This document shows positions 34,990 to 43,309 of a stretch of DNA of 48,346 nt, one piece after another. The DNA comes from an uncultured Clostridia bacterium (GTDB lineage: Bacteria > Bacillota > Clostridia > Lachnospirales > CAG-274), in the NCBI GenBank assembly GCA_944376805.1, contig CALWDX010000037.1:1-48346 (forward strand), written 5' to 3'. Under the pieces are notes generated by a model. That model made no database searches. It saw only the letters and a list, made by a program, of their open reading frames with translations, and had not been told where the DNA came from. The position numbers were made by a program, and so were the translations under genes. Numbering within the stretch: the stretch's first letter is position 1; each line of letters opens with the position of its first letter.

Positions 34990-36177
34990 TTAATTTTTAA
35001 TTTCTACTATTAAATCTAGTAAATGAGGATATAAAATAGGAATTTTATTTTTAATATTAAAATTATTATTATAATCTAAAATTATAACATTACCTTTATC
35101 ATTTTGTTTATCTTCTATAATAAAAATATTATTATATTTATTCATATATTGAAATTTATATATAGAACCTTTATTAGTTTCAAATGTATTTATAGGTGTA
35201 AATTTTATATTAGGTTTAATAGTTAAAATTCCTAAAATAGTTTTATTATTTTTTGAACTTTTTTTATCACTATTTACTAAAGATACTAAAATATTATTTT
35301 CATCTAATAATAAACTACTATCATATAAGTAATTAGGATAATTTTTATTAAATTCAGTTATTTTATATTTTAAATCTTTATTTAATTTTATAAGTTTATT
35401 ATTTGAAGTTATTAAATATAAGGTATCATTATCACAAGAAATTAAATATAAATATTCATTTTCAATTTCAGGAAAAGTAAAAATTTTAAAATTTCCACTT
35501 TCATTTAAAAAAGCCAAAGCATTTTTATTATTTTCATCTATTACACTACAAACTATATTATTATTAAAGTTTAATAAGTTGCTTTGTAAATTGATTGTAT
35601 AACCATAAGGAAAGTCATAAAATTGTTTGGTTGTAAAATTTGAAATAGATGTTTTAAAACTAAAATTTTCAGTATTATATTTTTCTTCTTCTTTTGTATA
35701 TTCTGACATAGTTGAAAATAAAATATCATTACCTTGATGTTTTATATTTTCAATACCAACATTACTATTAATATAATCTAAATTAATTTTATTAAAAGTG
35801 TTATTTGACAAATCAAATTTATAAAATGTATTATTTAAATTAGGTGGATAAAATGATAAATATAAATTTTCTTTATCCTCTATTTTTGGATGTATATTAA
35901 ATCTATTGATATTATTATCAAATATTTTATAACTATTAATTAAATTACCTTTATTATCTATTTGTTTTATTAAAGTAAATGATTGAGATACTCTCATATC
36001 ACTTGGATAGTATAAAAAATAATTGTCTTGTATGTTTTTATCAATTAAATTGTTTGGTTTAAAATTTTCTATATTATTAAATTCTATAAACTTATTATCT
36101 TTTTTTATAGAAAATATTAAATAAAAAACTATAATTAATATAGATAATAATATTAATGTTTTTATGTACTTTTTCAC
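34990..36177 (-). CDS. Membrane-anchored protein of unknown function, possibly beta-propeller
   Basis: I do not recognise this 395-residue protein. One hydrophobic segment (about 7-24, TLILLSILIIVFYLIFSI) is followed by a long Asn-rich extracytoplasmic part. That part has repeating short blocks of the type LxLxxxNNKLIKLNKDLK, IVCSVIDENNKN and ILVSLVNSDKKS, as in WD- or NHL-like propellers. There is no lipobox. The start is a GTG with AAAGG eight bases before it. It is divergent from the TPP-riboswitch operon, with a well-formed promoter of its own. The very high Asn/Lys/Ile content reflects the AT-rich genome. Confidence 0.8.
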   Translation of the reverse strand: MKKYIKTLILLSILIIVFYLIFSIKKDNKFIEFNNIENFKPNNLIDKNIQDNYFLYYPSDMRVSQSFTLIKQIDNKGNLINSYKIFDNNINRFNIHPKIEDKENLYLSFYPPNLNNTFYKFDLSNNTFNKINLDYINSNVGIENIKHQGNDILFSTMSEYTKEEEKYNTENFSFKTSISNFTTKQFYDFPYGYTINLQSNLLNFNNNIVCSVIDENNKNALAFLNESGNFKIFTFPEIENEYLYLISCDNDTLYLITSNNKLIKLNKDLKYKITEFNKNYPNYLYDSSLLLDENNILVSLVNSDKKSSKNNKTILGILTIKPNIKFTPINTFETNKGSIYKFQYMNKYNNIFIIEDKQNDKGNVIILDYNNNFNIKNKIPILYPHLLDLIVEIKN

Positions 36178-36209
36178 AATTATAACCTTTCAAATATTAT
36201 TTTTATCTA

Positions 36210-36238
36210 ATTATATAATATATTATTTAAAATTTCAA
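36210..36238 (-). promoter_or_regulatory. Promoter of the 34990-36177 gene
   Basis: On the minus strand TTGAAA (36233-36238) and a perfect TATAAT (36210-36215) have a 17-bp spacer. Its -35 is only 13 bp from the -35 of the divergent thiamine promoter. Confidence 0.7.
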
Positions 36239-36251
36239 TCAATTTCATATC

Positions 36252-36280
36252 TTGACAATATATAAAAATAATTATATACT
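36252..36280 (+). promoter_or_regulatory. Promoter of the thiamine uptake operon
   Basis: A perfect TTGACA (36252-36257) and TATACT (36275-36280) are 17 bp apart. Transcription would begin near 36287, just before the riboswitch. It is one of the strongest promoters in the window. Confidence 0.85.
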
Positions 36281-36294
36281 TATTTTAAGTTAAT

Positions 36295-36396
36295 ACTATT
36301 CAAGGGTGCTAAGTTTTCTTTGCTGAGAGAATGTTAATTGATACATTTAACCTTTATACCTGAACTGGATAATGCCAGCGTAGGAAGAATATTAGT
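36295..36396 (+). ncRNA. TPP riboswitch (THI element)
   Basis: The conserved core is complete: GGGTGC (36304-36309), CTGAGA (36323-36328), ACCTGA (36358-36363), then CTGGATAATGCCAGCG and TAGGAA (36365-36386). The closing helix P1 can form between 36295-36301 and 36387-36396. It binds thiamine pyrophosphate. A terminator follows at 36421, so TPP is expected to stop transcription of the uptake operon. Confidence 0.96.
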
Positions 36397-36420
36397 TGTA
36401 TATTATAATTATGATATTAT

Positions 36421-36452
36421 GTGCAATGGGTGTTTTTCCGTTGCACTTTTTT
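36421..36452 (+). terminator. Riboswitch-controlled terminator
   Basis: A 9-bp stem GTGCAATGG / CCGTTGCAC with one G-U pair, an 8-nt loop and a T6 run lies 25 nt after the riboswitch core. It is the expression platform: high TPP should favour this hairpin and switch the operon off. Confidence 0.9.
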
Positions 36453-36527
36453 ATTGTTATATTAATAAATATTTTATTTTTCCTATATAAGTATTAGCTA
36501 AACAAATTAAATAAAGGAGAATAAAAA

Positions 36528-36830
36528 ATGAAAAATTATGAAGCAAGTATGGCAATACAATTATTACCAAGATTAGAAGAAAAACAAGAAAATATAAGAG
36601 TAATTGATAAGGTAATTGAAAATATTAAAAGTAAGGGACTTAATATGGTTGTATGTCCTTTTGAAACAGTTATTGAAGGAAGTTTAAATGAAATGTTAGA
36701 AATATTAAAAGAAAGTATATTAATAGCAGAAAAAGAAGGAGCTAAAGATATATTAACATATATAAAAATAGCATATAATCCATTAGGAGTAATGAGTATA
36801 GATGAAAAAACTTCAAAACATAATAACTAA
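36528..36830 (+). CDS. Thiamine-binding family protein (MTH1187/YqgV-like, DUF77)
   Basis: A 100-residue small protein of the Thiamine_BP family with a ferredoxin-like fold. Marks are AIQLLPRLEEKQENIRVID, IKSKGLNMVVCPFETVIEG and AYNPLGVMS. Homologues bind thiamine or hydroxymethylpyrimidine compounds, and in clostridia they often precede thiamine-precursor ABC genes. It is the first gene after the TPP riboswitch. The start follows AAAGGAGAA. Its last 29 bases overlap the start of the permease gene. Confidence 0.9.
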   Translation: MKNYEASMAIQLLPRLEEKQENIRVIDKVIENIKSKGLNMVVCPFETVIEGSLNEMLEILKESILIAEKEGAKDILTYIKIAYNPLGVMSIDEKTSKHNN

Positions 36831-37557
36831 ATATATAAGTTTATTAACAATACTACTGATAATTATAATATGGTCATTAATAAGTTATATAGAACTTGTT
36901 CCTAAATTTATGTTACCAAGTCCTTTAAATGTTTTATTAGCTTTTATAAAAGACTTTAAATTAATATTAAGTCATATAGGTATTACACTTTTAGAGGCTA
37001 TTATAGGGCTTTTAATAAGTATAATATTTAGTTTTATATTAGCTATTATTATGGATAGATATAAACTTTTTGATAAAGCTATATATCCTATTTTAGTTAT
37101 TAGTCAAACAATACCAACAATAGCAATAGCACCTATTATTGTGCTTTGGTTTGGGTTTGGTATTATGCCTAAAGTATTACTTATATTTTCAACTTGTTTT
37201 TTTCCTCTTACTATAAGTATACTTACAGGGTTTAAAAATATAGATGAAGATATGTTAAAATTAATGAAATCTATGGATAGTAGTTATATAAAAACACTTT
37301 TTATTGTAAAAATACCTTTATCTATGAAAAACTTTTTTTCAGGACTTAAAATATCTGCTACATATGCAATAGTAGGTGCAGTAGTTTCAGAATGGCTTGG
37401 AGGAGAAAATGGAATAGGTGTATATATGACAAGAGTAAAAAAAGCATATGCTTTTGATAAAATGTTTGCAAGTATTATAATTATTAGTTTACTTAGTTTA
37501 TTGTTAGTATGGTTTATAAAAATTTTAGAAAATAAAATAATATATTGGAAAGAATAG
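36802..37557 (+). CDS. thiX: Thiamine-precursor ABC transporter permease (ThiX-like)
   Basis: A 251-residue inner-membrane subunit of the NitT/TauT-SsuC type permease family, with about six membrane segments and the conserved loop beginning SMDSSYIKTLFIVKIPLSM and continuing to AVVSEWLGGENGIG. It should form a homodimer pore for a thiamine precursor such as (formyl)aminopyrimidine. The start at 36802 is inside the previous gene, with an AGGAG about 12 bases upstream. The TPP riboswitch, the binding protein and the ATPase support the substrate class. Confidence 0.88.
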   Translation: MKKLQNIITKYISLLTILLIIIIWSLISYIELVPKFMLPSPLNVLLAFIKDFKLILSHIGITLLEAIIGLLISIIFSFILAIIMDRYKLFDKAIYPILVISQTIPTIAIAPIIVLWFGFGIMPKVLLIFSTCFFPLTISILTGFKNIDEDMLKLMKSMDSSYIKTLFIVKIPLSMKNFFSGLKISATYAIVGAVVSEWLGGENGIGVYMTRVKKAYAFDKMFASIIIISLLSLLLVWFIKILENKIIYWKE

Positions 37558-37566
37558 GTTGTAAAA

Positions 37567-38577
37567 ATGAAAGTAGTTAATAAAATTTTAAGTTTATTTT
37601 TAATATGTAGCTTATTTGTAGGTTGTAGTAATGAAAATATTAAAAAAGAGCAACCTAGTAATGAACAACAAATTGTAAAAAATGAAAAAGTTACATTTTT
37701 ATTAGATTGGACACCTAATACTAATCATACAGGTATATATGTAGCTTTAGAAAAAGGTTTTTATAATGAAATAGGTATAGATTTAGAAGTATTAAATCCA
37801 CCAGAAGAATCTACAACAGCTTTAGTAGCAGCTGGTAAAGCAAATTTTGGTATATCTTTTCAAGATACTATGGCAATGGCTATGAATGAAAATGAAGATT
37901 TTCCTATAATGGCAGTAGCAGCTATTATACAACATAATACTTCAGGTATTTTATCTTTAAAAGAGAAAGGAATAGATAGTTTTAAAAATTTAGAAGGTAA
38001 AACATATGCTACTTGGGATAATGCTTTAGAACAAGCTACTATAAAACAAGTTATGGAAAATGAAGGTGGAAATTTTGAAAAAGTAAATCTTTATCATAGT
38101 ACAGTGACAGATGCAGTATCTGCAATACAAACAAATGTAGATGCTGTTTGGGTATTTGAGGCTTGGGATGCTATGAACGCAAAAGTTAATGGACTTGATT
38201 ATAATTTTATAAAATTTAAAGATGTAGAACCTGCTTTAGATTTTTATACACCTGTTATAGTATCTAGTGAAAAATATTTACAAGAAAATGAAGAAACAGC
38301 TAAAAAGTTTTTACAAGCTACAAAAAAAGGTTATGAATATGCAATAGAAAATCCAGAAGAAAGTGCAGAAATATTACATAAATATGCTCCAGAATATGAT
38401 GTTAATATGCTTATAGAAAGTCAAAAATATCTTGCTAATGAATACAAGGCAGAAGTTGAAAAATGGGGCTATATCGATGCTAATAGATGGAATAACTTTT
38501 ATAATTGGGCTTATGAAAAAGGTATTATAACAAAAGATTTAACAAATAAAGGTTTTACAAATAATTATTTGGAATAA
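37567..38577 (+). CDS. thiY: Pyrimidine/thiamine-precursor binding lipoprotein (ThiY-like, NMT1/THI5 family)
   Basis: A 336-residue extracytoplasmic binding protein. The lipobox LFVGC (Cys at about residue 20) marks it as a lipoprotein. The NMT1/THI5-like domain starts with VTFLLDWTPNTNHTGIYVAL and contains GKANFGISFQDTMAMAMN. ThiY of Bacillus binds formylaminopyrimidine, a thiamine breakdown product, and this protein has the same overall pattern. The exact ligand is inferred. The start lies 9 bp after the permease stop, with AGGTTG as a weak ribosome binding site. Confidence 0.9.
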   Translation: MKVVNKILSLFLICSLFVGCSNENIKKEQPSNEQQIVKNEKVTFLLDWTPNTNHTGIYVALEKGFYNEIGIDLEVLNPPEESTTALVAAGKANFGISFQDTMAMAMNENEDFPIMAVAAIIQHNTSGILSLKEKGIDSFKNLEGKTYATWDNALEQATIKQVMENEGGNFEKVNLYHSTVTDAVSAIQTNVDAVWVFEAWDAMNAKVNGLDYNFIKFKDVEPALDFYTPVIVSSEKYLQENEETAKKFLQATKKGYEYAIENPEESAEILHKYAPEYDVNMLIESQKYLANEYKAEVEKWGYIDANRWNNFYNWAYEKGIITKDLTNKGFTNNYLE

Positions 38578-38586
38578 GAAAAGGTT

Positions 38587-38779
38587 ATGAATATATTAAA
38601 ATTAAAAATTGAATTAGAAAAATTATTATAGTTTAAAATGTGGTTTACCTAATAAAGTTATTTGTATAGCTAATAAAAATAATAAATGATAAGTTTATTA
38701 TAGTGAAATAGAAAGAAAATCAGGACTTAAAATTTTTCAAAATGAAAGTAATGTATATATATTTTTTAGATACAATTAA
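38587..38779 (+). pseudogene. Decayed gene inside the thiamine operon
   Basis: An ATG at 38587 (AAAAGG before it) begins a 14-codon frame ending at 38631. One base over, another frame reads SLKCGLPNKVICIANKNNK, meets TGA TAA, then continues with VYYSEIERKSGLKIFQNES and VYIFFRYN to TAA 38777-38779. One frameshift and one nonsense lesion would explain a former protein of about 64 residues. The family is not recognised. It fills the unusually long gap (231 bp) between the binding-protein and ATPase genes. Confidence 0.5.
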
Positions 38780-38808
38780 ACATTTATGTAAAAAGTAAAG
38801 GAGAAAAT

Positions 38809-39558
38809 ATGGATTATATAAGATTAGAAAATATATCAAAGTCTTATAACAATATTAAAATAATAGATAATATAAGTTTTTCTTTACAAAAAGGTGAAAT
38901 AGTATCTTTTCTTGGTAAAAGTGGGGTTGGTAAAACAACCCTTTTTAATATACTAGCAGGTTTTGAACAAGCCAATAATGGTAAAATTTTCTTACAAGAT
39001 GAAGATATTACTAATAAAAAGAAAAATATAAGTTATATGACACAAAAACATTTATTATTACCTTATCTTAATGTATTAGATAATGTATGTTTATCATTTA
39101 AAATAAAAGATATTAATAAAAAAATAGCTTATGAAAAAGCTATACCTATATTAAAAAAGTTTGGACTAGAAAAACATATAAATAAATATCCAATTGAATT
39201 ATCAGGAGGTATGAAACAAAGAGTATCTTTTATAAGGGCTTATTTAAAAGAAAGTGATTTAATGCTTTTTGATGAACCTTTTTCTGCATTAGATAGTATA
39301 ACAAAAGAGAGTATTTATGAATGGTTTAAAGAGGTTATAAAATATGAACAAAAAACAACAATATTTATAACACATGATATTAATGAAGCTATTTATTTAT
39401 CAGATAAAATATATATATTAGCAAAAAAACCAGCTAATATAGTTTTATCTTTAAAGATAGATAACAATATAGAAAATTTTAGAACAAGTAATGAATTTTT
39501 ATCATATTATAAGCAAATAACAGAATGTTTAAAAAAATATTTAGATGAAAATAACTAA
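38809..39558 (+). CDS. thiZ: Thiamine-precursor ABC transporter ATP-binding protein (ThiZ-like)
   Basis: A 249-residue ATPase of the nitrate/sulfonate/taurine type. Walker A is GKSGVGKTT (near 36-44), the signature is LSGGMKQRVSF, Walker B is LMLFDEPFSALD, and the switch His is in FITHDINEA. It powers the permease encoded at 36802. The start follows AAAGGAGAAA. It is separated from the binding-protein gene by a decayed gene but is still the only ATPase in the TPP-controlled unit. Confidence 0.92.
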   Translation: MDYIRLENISKSYNNIKIIDNISFSLQKGEIVSFLGKSGVGKTTLFNILAGFEQANNGKIFLQDEDITNKKKNISYMTQKHLLLPYLNVLDNVCLSFKIKDINKKIAYEKAIPILKKFGLEKHINKYPIELSGGMKQRVSFIRAYLKESDLMLFDEPFSALDSITKESIYEWFKEVIKYEQKTTIFITHDINEAIYLSDKIYILAKKPANIVLSLKIDNNIENFRTSNEFLSYYKQITECLKKYLDENN

Positions 39559-39617
39559 ATAAATAGTAAAAATATGCCGATATATAAAAGACAAGATAAG
39601 TTTTGGAGTTGATATAA

Positions 39618-40430
39618 ATGGCTTATAATGATAGAAAAATAAAATTAGATGCATCTGAAAAAGAAATCAATAAAAAATTTAAAAATGAAATAGAAAATAC
39701 AGAAGAAAAAATATATTGGTATATAAAGTTTAGTTTACCTTTAAACAGAGAAAGTGTATCAAGAAAAACAATGAATGTTACAGATACAAAAGGTTATATT
39801 TTTAAAACAAAAATAATATATAATAAAGCATTAGAATTAATAATTATTGAGGCTTTAGAACCTTATGAAGAAGAAGAATATTATATATTACATATAAGTA
39901 AAAATATCCAATCTGAAAGTTTAAAAAATTTAAAAAAAGATGTTCATATATTATTTAAAATAAAAGGTGGAGTAGTTGTTGAATATAAAGAAGTAGGAGA
40001 AAATGTAACTGTTCCTAAACCAAGAAAAAAACCAAAAGTAGCTAAGAAAAATGTAAAAAGTAAAGTATATTCATTTTCAAAAGATAATATAGAAAGTGTA
40101 TCTGAAAATAAATTGCCTTATGTTCATATAAAGTTTAATCCTTTTGTGGCTATAGCAGGAGTACCATTATTTTTAATAGGGATATTTTTAACAAATCATA
40201 TAATAATTGCTTTAGGTGGAGTTGTAGCTTGTTTAGGATTTGCACATATATTATTACAAGTTTTAAAAAGGGATTTTAGGACAAAATTAAATTATAATTT
40301 AGGTGTTGTTAATTTTAATAAAGAAAAATATATTAAAGCTAATAAAAGATTTAAAAAGGCATTAAATATAGATGCTTATAATGAATATGCAGAATATGCT
40401 TTAAATAAAGTTTCATTTTTTTTAGAATAG
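39618..40430 (+). CDS. Membrane protein of unknown function with TPR-like C-terminus
   Basis: I do not recognise this 270-residue protein. Residues ~30-125 form a beta-rich domain (VSRKTMNVTDTKGYIFKTKI), resembling the Ig-like domains of bacterial surface proteins. A basic linker (PKPRKKPKVAKKNVKSK) follows. Two adjacent hydrophobic segments lie at about 178-212 (FVAIAGVPLFLIGIFL and IIIALGGVVACLGFAHIL), and a TPR-like end comes last (YNLGVVNFNKEKYIKANKRF). There is no signal peptide, so both ends are probably cytoplasmic. The start follows TTTTGGAG. It is 59 bp after thiZ and may be read from that operon. Confidence 0.78.
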   Translation: MAYNDRKIKLDASEKEINKKFKNEIENTEEKIYWYIKFSLPLNRESVSRKTMNVTDTKGYIFKTKIIYNKALELIIIEALEPYEEEEYYILHISKNIQSESLKNLKKDVHILFKIKGGVVVEYKEVGENVTVPKPRKKPKVAKKNVKSKVYSFSKDNIESVSENKLPYVHIKFNPFVAIAGVPLFLIGIFLTNHIIIALGGVVACLGFAHILLQVLKRDFRTKLNYNLGVVNFNKEKYIKANKRFKKALNIDAYNEYAEYALNKVSFFLE

Positions 40431-40451
40431 TTTATAAAAATAATGAAGTTA

Positions 40452-40492
40452 AAAAGTCAAGGTTATACTTTTTATAGTTAATCTTGACTTTT
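40452..40492 (+). terminator. Terminator before the rel operon
   Basis: A 14-bp stem (40452-40465 with 40479-40492, one G-U pair) has a 13-nt loop and ends in TTTT. It lies 21 nt after the 39618 gene and upstream of the rel promoter. Confidence 0.82.
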
Positions 40493-40543
40493 ATATATTT
40501 AATAATAAAAGGTTATTATGTTTATTAAAAATACTAGTTTTAC

Positions 40544-40572
40544 TTGAAATTATGTTAAAAAGTTAATATAAT
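40544..40572 (+). promoter_or_regulatory. Promoter of the rel operon
   Basis: TTGAAA (40544-40549) and a perfect TATAAT (40567-40572) are exactly 17 bp apart. The leader to rel would be about 30 nt. It probably drives rel, dtd, MBL hydrolase, hemZ, hisS and aspS, because no terminator is seen among them. Confidence 0.75.
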
Positions 40573-40608
40573 AATAAGTAATAAATAGATTTTGAGAGGA
40601 GGATATTT

Positions 40609-42840
40609 ATGCAAGAATATAAATTACTTTATGACGAATTAATAGAAAAAATTAAAAAATATCACCCAGCAACAGATTTTAGTATTATAGAAAAAGCATA
40701 TAATTTAGCAAAAGAAGCACATGGTGAACAGCTTAGAAAATCTGGTGAACCATATATTATACATCCACTTTGTGTAGCTATTATATTAGCTGAATTAGAA
40801 CTTGATTTAGAATCTATTGCAGCAGGTATTTTACATGATGTAATAGAGGATACAAAATATTCATTTGAGGATTTAAAGGAAATTTTTAGTGAAGAAATAG
40901 CTAATATTGTAAGTGGCGTTACAAAATTAGATAAGTTTACTTATTCATCTTCTTCTAAAGAAGAATTACAAGCAGAAAACTATAGAAAAATGTTTCTTGC
41001 AATGGCAAAAGATATAAGAGTAATATTAATAAAAGTAGCAGATAGGCTACATAATATGAGAACTTTACAATATATGAGTAAAGAAAAACAAAAAGAAAAA
41101 GCACAAGAAACATTAGATATATATGCACCCTTAGCTACAAGACTTGGTATATTTAAAATAAAAATAGAATTAGAAGACTTATGTCTTAGATATTTAGACC
41201 CTACTGCCTATTATGATTTAGCAGAAAAAATAGAACGTAAAAAACATGAAAGAGAAGAATACGTTGAAAAAATTGTTCAAGAAATAACAGAAAAATGTAA
41301 AGAAGATAATCTTAAATGTGAAATATATGGAAGACCTAAACATTTTTTTAGTATTTATAAAAAAATGCTTAATCAAGATAAAACTTTAGACCAAATATTT
41401 GACCTTTTTGCTGTTAGAATAATAGTAGATAGTATAAGGGACTGTTATGAAGTGTTAGGGCTTGTACACGAAATGTATAAGCCAATAGCTGGAAGATTTA
41501 AAGATTATATAGCTATGCCTAAATCTAATATGTATCAATCTTTACATAATACACTTATAGGACCAGAAGGACTTCCTTTTGAAATTCAAATTAGAACTTG
41601 GGAAATGCACCGTATATCTGAATATGGTATAGCTGCGCATTGGAAATATAAATCTGGGAATAAAAATGTTAAAGAAACAGCAGAAGAAGAAAAACTAAAC
41701 TGGCTTAGACAAATTTTAGAATGGCAAAAAGATATGTCTGATAGCAAAGAGTTTATGGATACTATAAAAACGAATTTAGACTCTTTAAATGAAAATGTAT
41801 ATTGTTTTACACCAACAGGAGAAGTTAAAAGTCTTCCAGATGGTGCTATACCTATAGACTTTGCTTATTCTATACATAGTGCAGTTGGAAATACTATGGT
41901 AGGTGCAAGAGTAAATGGAAAAATTGTCACTTTTGACTATGTTTTACAAAATGGAGATATTGTAGAAATAATAACTAGTCAAAATTCACGTGGACCTAGT
42001 ATGGACTGGCTAAAAATGGTTAAAAGTAATGAAGCTAAAAATAAAATTAACCAATGGTTTAAAACTATAAATAAAGAAGAAAATATATTAAAAGGTAAAG
42101 AAATGCTTGAAAAAGAAGCAAAACGAAAAGGTTTTGTTTTTGGAGAATTAGCTACACCTAATAGAATTAAAAAAGTATTAGAAAGATATGGGTTTAGAGA
42201 TTGGGATGCAATATGTGCGGCTATTGGGCATGGTGGTTTAAAAGAAGGACAAATTATAAATAGATTTATAGAAGACCTTAAAAAAGAAATAAATAAAAAT
42301 AAAACTGCTGAAGATATTTTGAAAGAAACTGCTGAAATTATATCAAATTCAAATATAAGTAATGAATTTGGAAGAAAACAAAAAAATGACTCTGGTATAG
42401 TAATTCATGGTATAACAGGTTTAGATGTTAGAGTTTCTAAATGTTGTAGTCCTGTTCCTGGTGATGAAATAGTTGGTTTTATCACTAAAGGTAGAGGTGT
42501 ATCTATACATAGAACAGATTGTATAAATATAATAAATCTTTTAGAAGATGATAGAAAAAGACTTATAGAGGCTAATTGGAGTTTAGATAAAAGTCAACAT
42601 AAAGAGTTTTTAGCAGAAATAAGAATAACAGGTGAAGATAGAATAGGACTTTTAGTAGATATAACAAAAGTATTTACAGATGAAAAATTATCACTTAGAA
42701 ATATTAATGCTAGAACTGTTAAAACAGAATTTATTATAGATGCTACAATTACTATAAGTGATAGGTCTGAATTAGAGTATATTTGTAGAAAAGTTAAAAG
42801 TGTTAAAGGGGTTTATGATATACAAAGGATTACAACATAG
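40609..42840 (+). CDS. rel: Bifunctional (p)ppGpp synthetase/hydrolase Rel
   Basis: A 743-residue stringent-response enzyme that makes and degrades (p)ppGpp. The hydrolase HD domain (about 30-180) has H52 and H76-D77 (ILHDVIEDT), so hydrolysis should be intact. The synthetase domain (about 220-360) has YGRPKHFFSIYKKM and MPKSNMYQSLHNTLIG. A TGS domain (about 395-455, YCFTPTGEVKSLP) follows, then a Cys-containing conserved region (SKCCSPVPGDEIVGF) and a C-terminal ACT domain. This is the usual Gram-positive Rel order and length. The start follows GAGAGGAGG. dtd follows 9 bp later. Confidence 0.96.
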   Translation: MQEYKLLYDELIEKIKKYHPATDFSIIEKAYNLAKEAHGEQLRKSGEPYIIHPLCVAIILAELELDLESIAAGILHDVIEDTKYSFEDLKEIFSEEIANIVSGVTKLDKFTYSSSSKEELQAENYRKMFLAMAKDIRVILIKVADRLHNMRTLQYMSKEKQKEKAQETLDIYAPLATRLGIFKIKIELEDLCLRYLDPTAYYDLAEKIERKKHEREEYVEKIVQEITEKCKEDNLKCEIYGRPKHFFSIYKKMLNQDKTLDQIFDLFAVRIIVDSIRDCYEVLGLVHEMYKPIAGRFKDYIAMPKSNMYQSLHNTLIGPEGLPFEIQIRTWEMHRISEYGIAAHWKYKSGNKNVKETAEEEKLNWLRQILEWQKDMSDSKEFMDTIKTNLDSLNENVYCFTPTGEVKSLPDGAIPIDFAYSIHSAVGNTMVGARVNGKIVTFDYVLQNGDIVEIITSQNSRGPSMDWLKMVKSNEAKNKINQWFKTINKEENILKGKEMLEKEAKRKGFVFGELATPNRIKKVLERYGFRDWDAICAAIGHGGLKEGQIINRFIEDLKKEINKNKTAEDILKETAEIISNSNISNEFGRKQKNDSGIVIHGITGLDVRVSKCCSPVPGDEIVGFITKGRGVSIHRTDCINIINLLEDDRKRLIEANWSLDKSQHKEFLAEIRITGEDRIGLLVDITKVFTDEKLSLRNINARTVKTEFIIDATITISDRSELEYICRKVKSVKGVYDIQRITT

Positions 42841-42849
42841 GAGGAATTT

Positions 42850-43299
42850 ATGCGAGTTGTTTTGCAAAGAGTATTAAGAGCTAAAGTAAATATAAATGGA
42901 GAAATAGTAGGGAAAATAGACAAAGGAATAGTTGCTTTAGTAGCTGTTAATGATACTGACAATATAGAAACTTTTAAATATATGTGTAATAAGATGATAA
43001 ATCTTAGAATTTTTGAAGATAGTGAAGATAAATTGAATTTATCTATAAAAGATTTAGATTTAGGACTTTTAATAGTTCCTAATTTTACAGTTTATGCTGA
43101 TGCTAGAAAAGGGCTTCGCCCTAGTTTTGTAGGTGGAGCTAAACCAGATGATGCTGAAAAAATATTCAATGATTTTGTAGATTATGTTAAAAAAGAGTAT
43201 GAAAAAGTAGAAACAGGTATATTTAGAGCAGATATGCAAGTAGAACTTATAAATGATGGACCTATTACTATCCTTTTAGATAGTGATAAATTGTTTTAG
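42850..43299 (+). CDS. dtd: D-aminoacyl-tRNA deacylase
   Basis: A 149-residue enzyme that removes D-amino acids, and glycine mischarged on tRNA-Ala, from tRNA. The N-terminal VVLQRVLRAKVNINGE is characteristic. The catalytic stretch is PNFTVYADARKGLRPSF (SQFTLY in most families). The cross-subunit motif is GPITILLD, with Ile where Val is more common (GPVT). It is located right after rel, as in many Firmicutes. The ribosome binding site TAGGAGG overlaps the rel stop. Confidence 0.95.
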   Translation: MRVVLQRVLRAKVNINGEIVGKIDKGIVALVAVNDTDNIETFKYMCNKMINLRIFEDSEDKLNLSIKDLDLGLLIVPNFTVYADARKGLRPSFVGGAKPDDAEKIFNDFVDYVKKEYEKVETGIFRADMQVELINDGPITILLDSDKLF

Positions 43300-43309
43300 G
43301 AGGAAATTT

